NCBI GenBank assembly: GCA_903957365.1
Contig: CAJBPB010000371.1
Location: forward strand, 1-61,242
From: an uncultured Bacteroidota bacterium
GTDB taxonomy: Bacteria; Bacteroidota; Bacteroidia; Bacteroidales; F082
DNA length: 61,242 nt
Direction: 5' to 3'
The notes under the pieces: generated by a model
What the model was told of the DNA's origin: nothing
What the model saw: only the letters and a program-made list of their open reading frames with translations
Databases searched by the model: none
In this document: piece after piece, positions 50,780-61,242 of the stretch
Numbering within the stretch: the first letter of the stretch is position 1
How the letters are laid out: every line of letters starts with the position of its first letter
Translations under genes and position numbers: made by a program

Positions 50780-53644
50780 TTACATAATTACCAATCTTTT
50801 GTGAATCAACATACCATCCTTTTCAAATCTTAACAAATAGATTCCTTGTTTCAGAGATTGCAAATTCAGGATGGCATCCGTTGTGCTAAAATGATCTTCA
50901 ACAATGACCAATCCTGAAGTATTGATGACTGATACATTGATCTTTGAAGTATTCTCAGGCGCTACGATAGTAATCTGGTTTGCTGCAGGATTTGGATAAA
51001 AACCGATCTCAAAGAAATCATTACCAGATAGTTCAACGTCTGTTATATCAGCTGATTTCAGATAATTAACCACTTCGGGATGATCGAATCCGGATGTTAC
51101 AGTGCGATTTGCCTGAATACTTTCGGTAAAGAATCCAGCATTGATGCAATTTTCCATTGTAATATTTACTGTATAACGCCGGTTCCAGGTGGTTCCGTTG
51201 TAAGAGGTGAAAACCTGAAAAGTATTACCGTTGCGCTGAATTTTCATCCATTTAATCGAAGGAATCATTTGAGACAGACTGACCATATTGGCGTTGGTAT
51301 TCGACCGGTAGCCTATGATCACGGAGGGATTGTAGAGTTTTGTTTTAAAGAGCACGGTTTTTGATCCGGGGGCATTGCTCTCACGCATTTCCACACCTGC
51401 CCAACCGCCGTTTTGAACATCGTTCAGATGCGCAATCACAGTGCCTGTGCCGCAAAGCTGCTGATATACAAAATTATGCACATCATTTTTTTTGGTTGAT
51501 AATCCGGTCGATGTAATCTTATAGGTTCCGTCATTGATTTCAGGGAAGAATTCAGTGATTCCGTTTGCTGTGCTGATATTTTGCTGCAACCACGGAAGAA
51601 TATGGACTGTCAACGGCATAGATTCGTTCTGCCCTTCCAGTTCATTTTCACCCGAACTGAAGGTTGATGTGATGGTATAGGTTCCGGTTCTGTTATCGGT
51701 ATAGGTGAAATCAGTATTACCATTATCAGTTGAAATACAAGGCGTTTCCTGACTGAAATCAGCATTCTGCCCCGTTGAAGTTGTCGCTAAGGTGAAACAG
51801 TTGTTTTCGCGACTGAAGGTTGGATTGCCATCCAGGTCATACACCTGCAATGTAAAATCTTCGCTGGCGATTCCTGCATGCACTGCTGCCGGACCGGTTA
51901 AGGCGAATGAATCGAGCCGGGTAATACCGGTAATAATCAGCGAAAATGCCTGTGATCCCCCGTTAAGCGTTCCTTTGTGGTTGACTGTGAGTGTATATGC
52001 CTCGCCATAGACAGCGTCGGTGATGACAATCTGTTCCACGTTATCACGGAAGTTATCGCCGGTTGTTGCTGCGTTGGCCGGATTTGCAGGATCTAAAATA
52101 TATGGAAAGTGATTTGTCAGGCTAATATCTGTTAGACGCATATCGAGGTCATTTACAAGCATCAGATCGGTTGGATTGAGCGATTGAGCCGGAGGAGTGC
52201 CTGCAGGATCGTTCCAGACGATGGTTGCTTTTAAAGGGTTTGTCCCATTTGAATAGACTGTGGTTTGATAGGTTTCACCCTCATTCAGCACAAGATCTCT
52301 CATAAATATATCATCCCCGGCATCGTGGTTTTTGGTCATTAATTCTGCTGCTGTTCTTGTATTCATCAGACCCCAGCCAAAGATATAATCGGGTCCCGGA
52401 TTGGCGCCTGCCTCGTCTGCCGTATGAATGACAAGCGCTTTCATGCCTGCTGATGACCATAATTCGCTGTTACCATCGAGGTTTTCCTTGTGCTCAAGAA
52501 GCAATCCAATAGATCCGGCAACATTGGGCGAAGCCATAGAGGTACCGGAATAAGAGCCATAGGCAGTAGGGGAAGTCTCATAAGTTGAATACACGGATTG
52601 GCCATTTCCAACAATATCTGGTTTGATGCGACCGTCATCTGTTGGACCCCAGCTACTGAAAGTAGTCATTTTCACATCAGAAGGTTGCGTGTAACCGCCT
52701 TGAATATCAGTCACAGCACCCACAATTAAAATATTTTTGGAGGTTCCGTTGCTTGAAACACAATCGTAGCCATCAGTTCCACCGTCTTTTTCCCTCGTGG
52801 CTGTAGATAATGTCCATGCATCATTGATCCATGCATAATGCTCAGTGCCAGGTGCAGGTCCCTGAGCACGGTCGTTACCGGCTGATCTCACTATCAGATA
52901 GCCGGGGGCATTGAATGCAATCTGATCCCAGGCCTGCGCCTTGTCGTCATAGAAGCCAAAATCATCATCTTCAGTCTCGCTGACCGAAGGCGTGCCATAC
53001 CAATACCAGGTACTGCCACTTTGATTCCATCCGGCGATAAAACCATAGGAGTGATTTGAGATTTTCAGACCATTGGCACCAGCTGCAGCCATTTCCGCAT
53101 CATCGAGATCCCAGTCCCATGCATTTAATAAGGCGGAATTTGACATGCCTTTTGCATTCGGCACTATACCCTGTGAAATCAGAGTTCCTGCCACATGGGT
53201 TGAATGCCGGTGAAGCACTAACTCGCCATCCATCTGGGTCACCCTGCCGGTAAGTTCCTGATGAAGGAGATAAACCGCATTCGCATCCCATTCACCTAGC
53301 GTTTGACCCAAACCTGTCAGATTTAAACCAGCCAGACCACCAGTCCAGACCTGATTGGTAGAAAGTGTTTTGGCTGCATTGATATTGTCAGTAACATAAT
53401 ATCTTGGCATTCCATTTACAAAACTCTGTAATTCAATAGTTTGTCCATCTTTTTCCTCTTCATAAATTGTTATACCCAGCGCTTTGGCCTTTGAAACAGC
53501 CTCAGCTTTTTGCTTTGTTTGTGTTTCTTTAAATTCTTGTGATAGTTGTTGTAATTTTTCGATGTTGGATTTGTTCTGTCCATGCAAAGCCGAAGTCATC
53601 GCAGATAACAAAAAGATAAACAGTAAATTGTAAATTGTTTTCAT
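50780..53644 (-). CDS. T9SS-secreted S8-family (subtilisin-like) protease
   Basis: 954-residue exported serine protease. After a signal peptide (SALHGQ), a charged helical pro-region (about 25-60) precedes the subtilase domain. Asp120 is in GEWDANAV, His150 in HSTHVAGT and Ser369 in GTSMASPNVAG. A proprotein-convertase-like beta-sandwich and further Ig-like modules (about 450-860) follow, then a T9SS type A domain (GFYPNPAANQITIV to HKRLVIM). All catalytic residues are intact. It probably degrades extracellular protein for nutrition. Downstream on the plus strand, yebC converges on it. Confidence 0.93.
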   Translation of the reverse strand: MKTIYNLLFIFLLSAMTSALHGQNKSNIEKLQQLSQEFKETQTKQKAEAVSKAKALGITIYEEEKDGQTIELQSFVNGMPRYYVTDNINAAKTLSTNQVWTGGLAGLNLTGLGQTLGEWDANAVYLLHQELTGRVTQMDGELVLHRHSTHVAGTLISQGIVPNAKGMSNSALLNAWDWDLDDAEMAAAGANGLKISNHSYGFIAGWNQSGSTWYWYGTPSVSETEDDDFGFYDDKAQAWDQIAFNAPGYLIVRSAGNDRAQGPAPGTEHYAWINDAWTLSTATREKDGGTDGYDCVSSNGTSKNILIVGAVTDIQGGYTQPSDVKMTTFSSWGPTDDGRIKPDIVGNGQSVYSTYETSPTAYGSYSGTSMASPNVAGSIGLLLEHKENLDGNSELWSSAGMKALVIHTADEAGANPGPDYIFGWGLMNTRTAAELMTKNHDAGDDIFMRDLVLNEGETYQTTVYSNGTNPLKATIVWNDPAGTPPAQSLNPTDLMLVNDLDMRLTDISLTNHFPYILDPANPANAATTGDNFRDNVEQIVITDAVYGEAYTLTVNHKGTLNGGSQAFSLIITGITRLDSFALTGPAAVHAGIASEDFTLQVYDLDGNPTFSRENNCFTLATTSTGQNADFSQETPCISTDNGNTDFTYTDNRTGTYTITSTFSSGENELEGQNESMPLTVHILPWLQQNISTANGITEFFPEINDGTYKITSTGLSTKKNDVHNFVYQQLCGTGTVIAHLNDVQNGGWAGVEMRESNAPGSKTVLFKTKLYNPSVIIGYRSNTNANMVSLSQMIPSIKWMKIQRNGNTFQVFTSYNGTTWNRRYTVNITMENCINAGFFTESIQANRTVTSGFDHPEVVNYLKSADITDVELSGNDFFEIGFYPNPAANQITIVAPENTSKINVSVINTSGLVIVEDHFSTTDAILNLQSLKQGIYLLRFEKDGMLIHKRLVIM

Positions 53645-53868
53645 GCCATTTAAAATATTTGATTTACTTTTTATTCAATTATTGAATAAAAAAAGGCTCT
53701 TGTAAAGGTAGTACAACTGACACCAATAAACAAGAAAATATATGGTTGTCATTCATTCTGATTCCTTATATCAGAAAAGCGATGAAATAATTGAAGAACT
53801 GTGCCTGGCTGATTAATATTCATTGGTTTCAGGGTTCTTTGCCATTACTTTGGCATTCTAAAATAAAA

Positions 53869-53898
53869 AAAGGCCGCCCCATTGCTGAAGCGACCTTT
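53869..53898. terminator. Hairpin after the giant surface protein gene
   Basis: AAAGGCCGC (53869-53877) pairs with GCGACCTTT (53890-53898) with one mismatch, next to an A-run (T-run on the minus strand). It lies about 20 bp downstream of the giant gene and would terminate its transcript. Confidence 0.55.
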
Positions 53899-53915
53899 CA
53901 AATGAAATTAAACTG

Positions 53916-56900
53916 CTATTTATCAATAACAATTTTTCGGATAATCTGTTGTGTGTCAGATTTCAACACTATTGAATAGACGCCTGCTGCCAGATTGCGC
54001 AGATCGATAGATTGTTTGAATGTGCCGCTGACATAGAGATTGTTTATTTTATAAACACTTGATCCATATCTGTTTAGTATTTCTATATCAAATGCAATAC
54101 TATTGGCTGAGGTGATTGTAACCCAGAACTCACCGCTGTTAGGATTGGGATAGATTGAGATTTGAGGAGCATTTACTTCATTTAATCCAACATTCACAAT
54201 CTCAATGCTGTTCGAAACTTCTGAACTGCATTCATTGATAGTAACGATAACAGTGTAGACACCATTCTCAACAACATCATAAGTCTGAGAAACAGCACCA
54301 TCAATGAGTATTCCGTCACGATACCACTGATTTCCTTCAGATGCGCTGCTGGTCAAAGTGTACATATCGGCTGTGATGACTGGTGTTACCGGTATTGAGT
54401 TTACAGTTACGGCCAGGGATGTGGTGCCACTCACGCCGCAATTGTTTTCTCCGTAATAAGTGAAGTCTCCGGAAACTGCATTCAATGCAAAATCAACCAT
54501 GATACTATTTGTCCCCGCACCTGAAACGATAGTGACGCCTGCAGGTACAGTCCAGTAATAGTTTTCTGTATTAGGATCTGACGGAACCGAATAAACAACG
54601 CCGCTTGTTCCGGCACAAAGAGTAACAATGCCATCAATCAATTCAGCAGTAGCTGGCAGCGGACTTACATAAACATCATACACGGTTGGTGTCGAAGCAT
54701 CACAACCATTAGGATTTGTATAGCTTACACTTATCCAGTTTTCACCAGGTTCAGTCCAGTAAACTGTTACGGTATTGCTTCCGTTCTGGTTGAGGCTTCC
54801 GCTGTTGGGTGTGATTTCCCATACATAGTCAGACATGCCTGCTTCGGTGGTATAGGTTAATGTCAGTGATGTTTCGCAGGCAACCGGAGGTCCTGTTATA
54901 ACAGGAACAGGCAATGCCATTACAGTAACAGGGTATGATGTTGGAACGGCGGCTGAACAACCATTGCTGTTGTCGTAGTTCACACTGATAGTCTGTGAAC
55001 CGGCTGCTGTCCATAGTACGGTAACTGCATTGGTTCCGGCACCGGCTGTAATGGTTCCTCCGGTTACATTCCATACATAATCGGTCATATTGGACTGTGT
55101 TGAATATACAGCTGAGAGATCCTGACATAGCAGGGAATTTCCTGAAATGGCAGGTACCGGAAGCGGGTTCACTGTTACAGCATACGTTGTGGCCGTATTG
55201 GCTGCACATCCCTGAGTATTAATATAATTAACCGAGACAGATTGTGGACCCGGTGTGGTCCAGCTAACGGTAACCGTATTGCTTGATCCTGTTCCACCGG
55301 CTGTTATTGTTCCGCCGGCAGATACAATCCATGCGTAACCGGTCATACCTGATTCGGTTGTGTAAATATTTCCGGTTGTGCCTGAACAAATCACAGCAGG
55401 ACCACCCAAAGTAGGTGATGGTCTTTCATTTACTGTCACTGCCAGACTGGATGATTCTCCTGATCCGCACAAACTTGAGCCAAATACAGTGATATTTCCT
55501 GAAACAGCTGTTCCTGAAACGCCAACAGTGATCTCGTTTGTGTTATTCCCGCTGGTGATGGTAAATCCGGCAGGAACGGTCCAAGAGTAATTCACCGCAT
55601 TGGCTATCACAGGAACTGAATATACATATCCTGTTCCATCTTTACATACATCAGAAGGACCTGACATTGCACCTGCATTGCCTGGCTGAGGACAACCAGT
55701 AAGGAATGTCAGATCACTGCCATTGGAGGTGCCCGCTGCGTTGGATGCCACAACCCTGAAATGATAGGTTGATCCTGTTAATAATCCAATCAGATTAGCA
55801 GAAACATTCGTTCCTGTCATACCGTTCACCGTTCCCGGAACTGCAGCTGCAACAGATCCATAACCTGCGGTCAGTCCGTATTCAAAAGAAACAGTTGTTG
55901 ACAGATTGTTTGCGATGATATTTCCGTTCAGTGTGGCACTGGTAAATCCGACAGGTGATGCTGCAACTGTAACTGCAGTCGGTGCAATCTGCCCTGTTGT
56001 AAAGGTCAGATCCGCACCATTGACGGTACCTGCGCTATTGGCTGCATCCACTCTGAAATGGTAAAGTGTATTCGGATCAAGTCCTGAAATGGTAAATGAT
56101 ACCGGATTGTTATTGTAACCATTGAGCGGACTCTGATCAGCAGTAACAATATTTCCATAGGTATTTGTCAATCCATATTCAAAAGTAACAGTTGTTCCTG
56201 CGTTGTTTGCATTCACAGTTCCGTTTAGCTGGGCTCCTGTACCGGTAATCATGGTTGCAGCGTTTGTGACTGCGGTTGGGGCGATGATACCTGTTGTGAA
56301 GCTCATATTGGAACCATAGACAGTAACAGCATTTGCAGTTCCTTTTGCCCGGTAATTATATAAAGTATTAGGCAGAAGTCCGGTAAGCGTAGCGCTCATA
56401 TCTGTTGCTGCAGTACCTGAAATCAATGCCGGAACACCATTTACTGATGTGCCGTAACCAACGGTAAGTCCATAATCGAAACCTGTAGTAACAGATTCAT
56501 TCTCAGCTGTTACATTGCCGTTTACGACAGCACCAGAACCAGTGATGCCTGAGGCAGCGATGGTGGTGACAGCGGGTGAACGGGTAAATTCATAGGCACC
56601 GATATCAGGTGGATTGTTGCGGGTTATACCAGCAAAGTCAGTAGTTACAGCTGGAATATTTACACCGGTATTGTTTAATCCCTGAACAGAGGTATGCAGG
56701 TCTGTTGTTGAAACAAATTGAGGATCAACACTTACAGAGTTGACATCCTTGCCTGTAACAACTCGCCATGCTGTAAGATCAGCATAGTTGGTTGCATTGA
56801 TATAACCCAGATTGGGTCCGGTAGTGAAATAATCGTTATAATTTAATTCTGCAAAGGATGTATTAGTAGTATTTGATAAAACTGCATAACGATTTGTTCC

Positions 56901-59900
56901 TATGGTTGTCGGGATAGAGAAGATGTTATTACGAATATCCAGCGAATTAAGCGCAGTAACTGCTGCATTGATGATAAGACAGGCAGGAACACCGGTTGCC
57001 AGTGTCTGATCTGTTGCCATATTCACACTATTGAAGTAGAGATTGTAACCTCCGCCACTATAAATGTTTATACCATAACCATTGTCTGTGGTTTGTGATG
57101 CGTAACCGTAGGCAGCAATATCATAGATAAGATTGTTGTAAGCGGTGATATTTGCTGTGATTGAAGTAGAAGCAAGCGCCAGTCCGTTGGCTGTGTAACC
57201 ACCTGAATTCGTGTTTTTAATATTGAAAATCGTATTATTGAAAACATTGACACCGGTACTTATTCCCTGAATATTGATACCGTGCGGAATACCAGAAGTT
57301 AAAGTAGTCATACCTGAAACCATATTGTCTGAGCAGTTGCTGTTTATCGCACCATTTTGCACAATACCCCAGAATGTACCCGATGTTACCTGGGTTAATC
57401 CTGAAACCACATTGTTCGTAATGTCGGTGTTGGGACTGAAAGAAAGGATGCCTGCAAAAGCAAGTGAAGTCCCGGCATTTGATAAGTTGGAAATGGTATT
57501 ATCATCGATGCTGATTTCTAAAGCAGTGGCACCAGGATTAACATAAATACCTGTGATGGCATAGGCTCCTGTGTTTGTCAATGTCAGGTTCGAAATTGTG
57601 TTACCCGAAACTTCAGCAGTGTTTGTTCCGGTTGCAATCCAGATTCCTTTTGGACTTTCAGCATTTGCATCAGCAATATTTCCGATCAGATTATCCGAAA
57701 TCGTGACACCATCAATTCCCTGCGCATAAATACCAACCAGCCGGATTGAATTTGCCCCGGATGTACTCAGGTCATTTTCTGTTATCAGCAAGCCACTTCC
57801 GTTTCCTGCCATAACTGCTGCATTGGCATACACACCAATATAAGCTCTTTGAATAGAATTGTTCCGGATTGTGACATTGTTAAAATAACCACCTGCTCCT
57901 GTTGCATTTGTAACGGTAATGGCAGAAGCTGTATTTGCACCGTTGATGATATTACAATTCTTCAATGTAATGCCAATAAGAGGGGCTGTATTGATTGAAT
58001 GAATTGAAACAACAGAAGGTGAAGTGGTGCTTGTGTTCCCGATGGTCATATTTCTGGAAGTACCACCCGAATTTGAACCATCCAGGGTAACATAACCGGT
58101 CATGATTCTGAATATGGCACCAGAGGCGGATGCGCCTGAAATATCGGGCGAAATACCTGCCGCAGGTTTAATAACGATAGTATTGGTCGCTGATGAACCT
58201 GGATTCAGGTTGACGGCGAGCGGATAAGTTTCTGCCGGATAGGTCGCATCAAGCAAGGTATAAACGATTGGTCCGCAGAGTTCGTTTGCGTTTAAAGCAG
58301 TGAAAGCAGCGGTAATGGTGGTATAATCACCACCAGTGCCGATGGTTTTATTCCCGCAGATTGTACCTATAATAGTATAGGTACTAGGGGTGGCTGGTCC
58401 GGCAGAAGCAAGAGGTGGATTTGAAGTAACGGTAGCTCCGGCAGGATAGGATGCGACATTGGGCGTCGCTGCTGCGTCCTGGGCAACAATAAAATAGGAA
58501 ACCACATCGCCCAATACAACACCTGAACCAAATGTATAGGTGTATATACTTCCATTAATTGCTGTGGGTGCCACCGGACCTGTATAGGCAGCCGCCGCAT
58601 TTATTTTCCAGTAAAGAACAGGTTGATTGGCACCTGAACCCACACCTGAAGGGTCAGTTACTGTTACATCAAGATTGCGTGAACCGGTAGATGATGTGTT
58701 ATAAAGCGGGAAATAGGTGATTGTTGGCGGTGTTAAATCCAATACGGTAAAAGCGCCTTCATCAGCACCCACATCGGGTGAAGTTGCATTCCTTGATTCT
58801 CCATCATAGTCATTTGTAATTGCAAAAGGTGTAAGTACCGGTAATCCTCCGCTTTCGCATTGCGTCGGGGTTCCTGCGGTTAAATGGAGATTATAAGGTG
58901 TGGTTGTAATGTTATTAAACGGAGGTAATTCTCTGAAAGAGTTTGCGTCGCGTGGACCTACCAATGCCTTGTAAGCAGCCATATTGTATGTTAAGGTGCC
59001 ATCATAATAAACAGCATGTGTGGCATCTTCAGCAGCACCGGCATAATAAGCATTCGCATTCGAATTGGCTGAATAGGTCGTTAATGTTGTCGAACTTCTT
59101 CGGTAAGCAGCTGCAACTCCTGTTCCATTCGCTGCAGAAACATTGACAAAGATGTTGTTTCTCAAATCAACGGTGGGCGTTGTACTTGCGTACATGGCAG
59201 AAGTACCGAAGGTGGCACCTGAACTTGTGGCATTCAGATACACGGTATTATAAAAAACATTGGCTGTCGTTCCTCCTCCAATTGCGATACCGCGAATGGC
59301 ATCCAATCCGGTAGCAGCGGGCGTTTTCAAATCTGAAATGAAATTATTGTAGATATTGGCTGTGGTGCCTGACAGATTGTAAATACCATACACAATGCCA
59401 CCGGCAGCTCCGGATAACAGATTGTAAATATTGTTTTTATAGATATTTGGTGAACTGGCAGCTCCGTAAATTCCATAAACAGGACCACCACCATTGGCAT
59501 TGAGATTATAGATTGTATTGGAATAGACGTTTCTTACACCGGCAACCGTATTTGTGTAAAGACCAAAAACACCGCCCGTTCCGTTACAGGTGAAGTTGTA
59601 TAAGGTGTTGTTATAATAGGTTTCATTCACCGGTGAGCCGAGGTTATAATATCCATAAACCGCATTGGCTCCGCCGGTCATCGTAAGATCGTGGATAATG
59701 TTGTCGTGCACACTTACGATTGCAGTGGACCCCTGAATGGCATATAAGGTGCCTGTTACAGTTTTGTTTATAAATGAAATCTCATTGTTGTAAATATTCA
59801 GGTTTGCCGGACTCTGTCCCGCGATTCCGTAAAGATTTCCGGTATTTGGTATGGTTATATTCGTAATGAGGTTGTTGAATATGTTTACCGTAAAGGCAGA

Positions 59901-61019
59901 AGAAGTATTATAAATACCATAAAAAAGACCGGAGGTTGCTGTTGGCCAGGTACAATTCTGGATGGTGTTGTTTTTGATATTGATAGTATTACCGGCAGCG
60001 GTTGATCCGGCAGCATTCTCAATTACTGACAGCTGACTTGTGGTGGATCCACCGATCATCGACAAGGTGTTGTAACTGATCATTGCGCTGGCGCTGGTTG
60101 CAGTATTCAGGTAAATTCCTCTTAACGTACTTGGGTGGTTCACACCTGATCCGTTGTTATTGTTCACAGTATTGTAAGAGATATTTACATCATATTGGGC
60201 GAGTGTCCGCACACCGGCTGATGGATTGGTTGCGGCAGGAGCACCGCCAAAGTTCAGGATATTGTTTCCTGTGGCAAGCGAGCTTCCTCCGATATCATTA
60301 CCAAAGTCACACAGTGTGAATGGGCTGGTTCCGGCATAACCGATCAGCGCGATGCCATAGTTACAGTTTTGTAAGGTGTTACTGTAGATTTTGTTGAAGG
60401 AATTAGATCCGGATGCAGCTGCAGGCACAACAATGGTGGTTTGTGCCGTGGCGAGCGCGTTCATGATATTGATTGCACGCGAACCCTCCACAGCCGGGGC
60501 AGTGCCTGAAGCATTGTTTACTCTTTTCAGTGTTACAACGCAGTTTTTGATGGTGTTGTTCTGGCAACCATCCGTGGTACTGGCTTTGAACATAGCATAT
60601 CCATATTCCATGGTTGCCGGATTGGTAGCATTGGGATCAGATAAATCGATGCCATTGATAGTAACATAATCAGAACCAATAAGGTTCCAGATACCATCCT
60701 GTACTGCTGTTGCAGGAGTAGCTGTTCCGGTATATGCAGTAATCAAAGGATTGGCGCCCGGACCGCTTTTTTGAAAAACGATAGGATTTGCCAGCGTTCC
60801 CGTTGCCGTGACAGAGATAGGTGCAGTAATTGTTTCGGTATAACCTGCAGCCACATTGAATGTAACCCCGCCGGCTCCAACACCGGAAGCGTTCAGATTG
60901 GTAACCGCAAGCGTGATGGTCGCGTAGTCACCAGGGATGGTTTTTGTGCCGGAAAGTTGTGCCCAGGAACTATGTGTCCAAAGCAACAAAACGGATAAGA
61001 AAAGTAGAAGTTTTTTCAT
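53916..61019 (-). CDS. Giant T9SS-secreted surface protein: beta-helices, Fn3-like and PKD-like repeats
   Basis: 2367-residue exported protein. After a signal peptide (ending SSWAQ) come: a right-handed parallel beta-helix (about 25-750) opening with TIPGDYATITLAVTNLNASG and full of N-x-I-x-N-x-x-I/V-x-x-N ladders; an Ig-like linker (about 760-885, LTPPTITYFPLYN); and a second beta-helix (about 890-1480) with the same type of opening (TIGTGGDYTTITAAFTALNA). Three Fn3-like modules with FEYGLTxxYG and GLxPNTLYHFR motifs follow (about 1485-1780), then five or so PKD/SprB-like modules (about 1785-2250, ending in AVTVN-P-P). The T9SS type A domain is last (ISIYPNPNSGEFWV to IRKIVIDK). No catalytic motif was seen. 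It is likely an adhesin or matrix protein. Confidence 0.88.
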   Translation of the reverse strand: MKKLLLFLSVLLLWTHSSWAQLSGTKTIPGDYATITLAVTNLNASGVGAGGVTFNVAAGYTETITAPISVTATGTLANPIVFQKSGPGANPLITAYTGTATPATAVQDGIWNLIGSDYVTINGIDLSDPNATNPATMEYGYAMFKASTTDGCQNNTIKNCVVTLKRVNNASGTAPAVEGSRAINIMNALATAQTTIVVPAAASGSNSFNKIYSNTLQNCNYGIALIGYAGTSPFTLCDFGNDIGGSSLATGNNILNFGGAPAATNPSAGVRTLAQYDVNISYNTVNNNNGSGVNHPSTLRGIYLNTATSASAMISYNTLSMIGGSTTSQLSVIENAAGSTAAGNTINIKNNTIQNCTWPTATSGLFYGIYNTSSAFTVNIFNNLITNITIPNTGNLYGIAGQSPANLNIYNNEISFINKTVTGTLYAIQGSTAIVSVHDNIIHDLTMTGGANAVYGYYNLGSPVNETYYNNTLYNFTCNGTGGVFGLYTNTVAGVRNVYSNTIYNLNANGGGPVYGIYGAASSPNIYKNNIYNLLSGAAGGIVYGIYNLSGTTANIYNNFISDLKTPAATGLDAIRGIAIGGGTTANVFYNTVYLNATSSGATFGTSAMYASTTPTVDLRNNIFVNVSAANGTGVAAAYRRSSTTLTTYSANSNANAYYAGAAEDATHAVYYDGTLTYNMAAYKALVGPRDANSFRELPPFNNITTTPYNLHLTAGTPTQCESGGLPVLTPFAITNDYDGESRNATSPDVGADEGAFTVLDLTPPTITYFPLYNTSSTGSRNLDVTVTDPSGVGSGANQPVLYWKINAAAAYTGPVAPTAINGSIYTYTFGSGVVLGDVVSYFIVAQDAAATPNVASYPAGATVTSNPPLASAGPATPSTYTIIGTICGNKTIGTGGDYTTITAAFTALNANELCGPIVYTLLDATYPAETYPLAVNLNPGSSATNTIVIKPAAGISPDISGASASGAIFRIMTGYVTLDGSNSGGTSRNMTIGNTSTTSPSVVSIHSINTAPLIGITLKNCNIINGANTASAITVTNATGAGGYFNNVTIRNNSIQRAYIGVYANAAVMAGNGSGLLITENDLSTSGANSIRLVGIYAQGIDGVTISDNLIGNIADANAESPKGIWIATGTNTAEVSGNTISNLTLTNTGAYAITGIYVNPGATALEISIDDNTISNLSNAGTSLAFAGILSFSPNTDITNNVVSGLTQVTSGTFWGIVQNGAINSNCSDNMVSGMTTLTSGIPHGINIQGISTGVNVFNNTIFNIKNTNSGGYTANGLALASTSITANITAYNNLIYDIAAYGYASQTTDNGYGINIYSGGGYNLYFNSVNMATDQTLATGVPACLIINAAVTALNSLDIRNNIFSIPTTIGTNRYAVLSNTTNTSFAELNYNDYFTTGPNLGYINATNYADLTAWRVVTGKDVNSVSVDPQFVSTTDLHTSVQGLNNTGVNIPAVTTDFAGITRNNPPDIGAYEFTRSPAVTTIAASGITGSGAVVNGNVTAENESVTTGFDYGLTVGYGTSVNGVPALISGTAATDMSATLTGLLPNTLYNYRAKGTANAVTVYGSNMSFTTGIIAPTAVTNAATMITGTGAQLNGTVNANNAGTTVTFEYGLTNTYGNIVTADQSPLNGYNNNPVSFTISGLDPNTLYHFRVDAANSAGTVNGADLTFTTGQIAPTAVTVAASPVGFTSATLNGNIIANNLSTTVSFEYGLTAGYGSVAAAVPGTVNGMTGTNVSANLIGLLTGSTYHFRVVASNAAGTSNGSDLTFLTGCPQPGNAGAMSGPSDVCKDGTGYVYSVPVIANAVNYSWTVPAGFTITSGNNTNEITVGVSGTAVSGNITVFGSSLCGSGESSSLAVTVNERPSPTLGGPAVICSGTTGNIYTTESGMTGYAWIVSAGGTITAGGTGSSNTVTVSWTTPGPQSVSVNYINTQGCAANTATTYAVTVNPLPVPAISGNSLLCQDLSAVYSTQSNMTDYVWNVTGGTITAGAGTNAVTVLWTAAGSQTISVNYDNSNGCSAAVPTSYPVTVMALPVPVITGPPVACETSLTLTYTTEAGMSDYVWEITPNSGSLNQNGSNTVTVYWTEPGENWISVSYTNPNGCDASTPTVYDVYVSPLPATAELIDGIVTLCAGTSGVVYSVPSDPNTENYYWTVPAGVTIVSGAGTNSIMVDFALNAVSGDFTYYGENNCGVSGTTSLAVTVNSIPVTPVITADMYTLTSSASEGNQWYRDGILIDGAVSQTYDVVENGVYTVIVTINECSSEVSNSIEIVNVGLNEVNAPQISIYPNPNSGEFWVTITSANSIAFDIEILNRYGSSVYKINNLYVSGTFKQSIDLRNLAAGVYSIVLKSDTQQIIRKIVIDK

Positions 61020-61242
61020 AAAAGTGGTTTGTTTTGTGATTAATTGAGATAATTGTTTGTGATTATTGGTAAAAATAAATTCAATGTCTGATTCTGATGG
61101 TTTTTTCTGCCCGATTCACTCTGAAAAAAGTGAATATTAAAAGAGAACTGTGAATCGTAAGAAAAAATATTTTTGAAACAAATCTGGTTAAATCCTGCTG
61201 TAAATCAAACTAGTATATAAAAAATATGAATAAAAAAATCTA
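61020..61242. other. Upstream region of the giant gene, window end
   Basis: 223 AT-rich bases. TTTGTGATTA occurs twice (61033-61042 and 61056-61065). No convincing promoter or gene was recognised; the region is cut by the window end. Confidence 0.4.

Noticed and set aside
1-61242. tRNA, rRNA, riboswitch, reverse transcriptase or retron/DGR elements
   Set aside because: Looked for cloverleaf, known leader and RT motifs by eye; none could be supported. A covariance-model search would be needed to exclude small RNAs.

Overview
The window (61.2 kb, AT-rich) comes from a member of the Bacteroidota, probably an uncultured Bacteroidales/Marinilabiliales-type organism. The evidence is eight secreted proteins ending in type IX secretion (T9SS) sorting domains, a SusC/SusD pair, DUF4199 and FISUMP families, Bacteroidota-style promoters (TTG, about 20 nt, TAnnTTTG) and few Shine-Dalgarno sites. 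The genus-level placement is inference. I see no rRNA, tRNA, CRISPR array, reverse transcriptase or T9SS machinery.

Layout. 0-5 kb: a GH31 glycosidase and a stand-alone biotin-dependent carboxyltransferase. 5-12.3 kb: a DNA repair/mutagenesis block made of a DEDDh exonuclease-GIY-YIG nuclease, a ParE-type toxin-antitoxin pair, an XRE-S24 (LexA-like) self-cleaving repressor, and divergently dinB and a short dnaE. dinB is bracketed by inverted arrays of a 10-bp word, and the dnaE start codon sits on the last copy of a perfect 8-bp tandem array. 12.3-14 kb: a GH16 lipoprotein and a LysE-type exporter. 14-24 kb: T9SS cargo proteins, a transmembrane TPR-HTH regulator, and two decayed copies of the rmuC 3' end. 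24-33.8 kb: small soluble and membrane proteins, a second TPR-HTH regulator, and a run of serine hydrolase, BNR/VPS10-like T9SS protein, M23 lipoprotein and a small lipoprotein. 34-41.7 kb (minus strand): susC, susD and a PNGase F-like secreted deglycosylase, read as an N-glycoprotein utilisation locus. 42-44.5 kb: a REP-associated tyrosine transposase (RAYT) with GC-rich REP elements on both sides, then intact rmuC. 44.8-48.5 kb: a tungstate/molybdate ABC transporter (wtpA, a YD-like secreted protein, wtpB, wtpC). 48.7-61 kb: FISUMP protein, yebC, a T9SS S8 protease, and a 2367-residue beta-helix/Fn3/PKD-like surface protein.

The strongest unexplained signal is a set of short-word tandem arrays (7-, 8- and 10-bp periods, different words at different loci) that mostly abut gene termini. 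They concentrate around the dinB-dnaE mutagenesis cassette and near the RAYT/REP and rmuC region. The decamer arrays flanking dinB form a 26-bp perfect inverted repeat that would pair the ribosome-loading region with the stop-codon region. The two rmuC tail relics, in the same orientation on either side of a T9SS gene 23-25 kb from the intact gene, are a second unusual feature.
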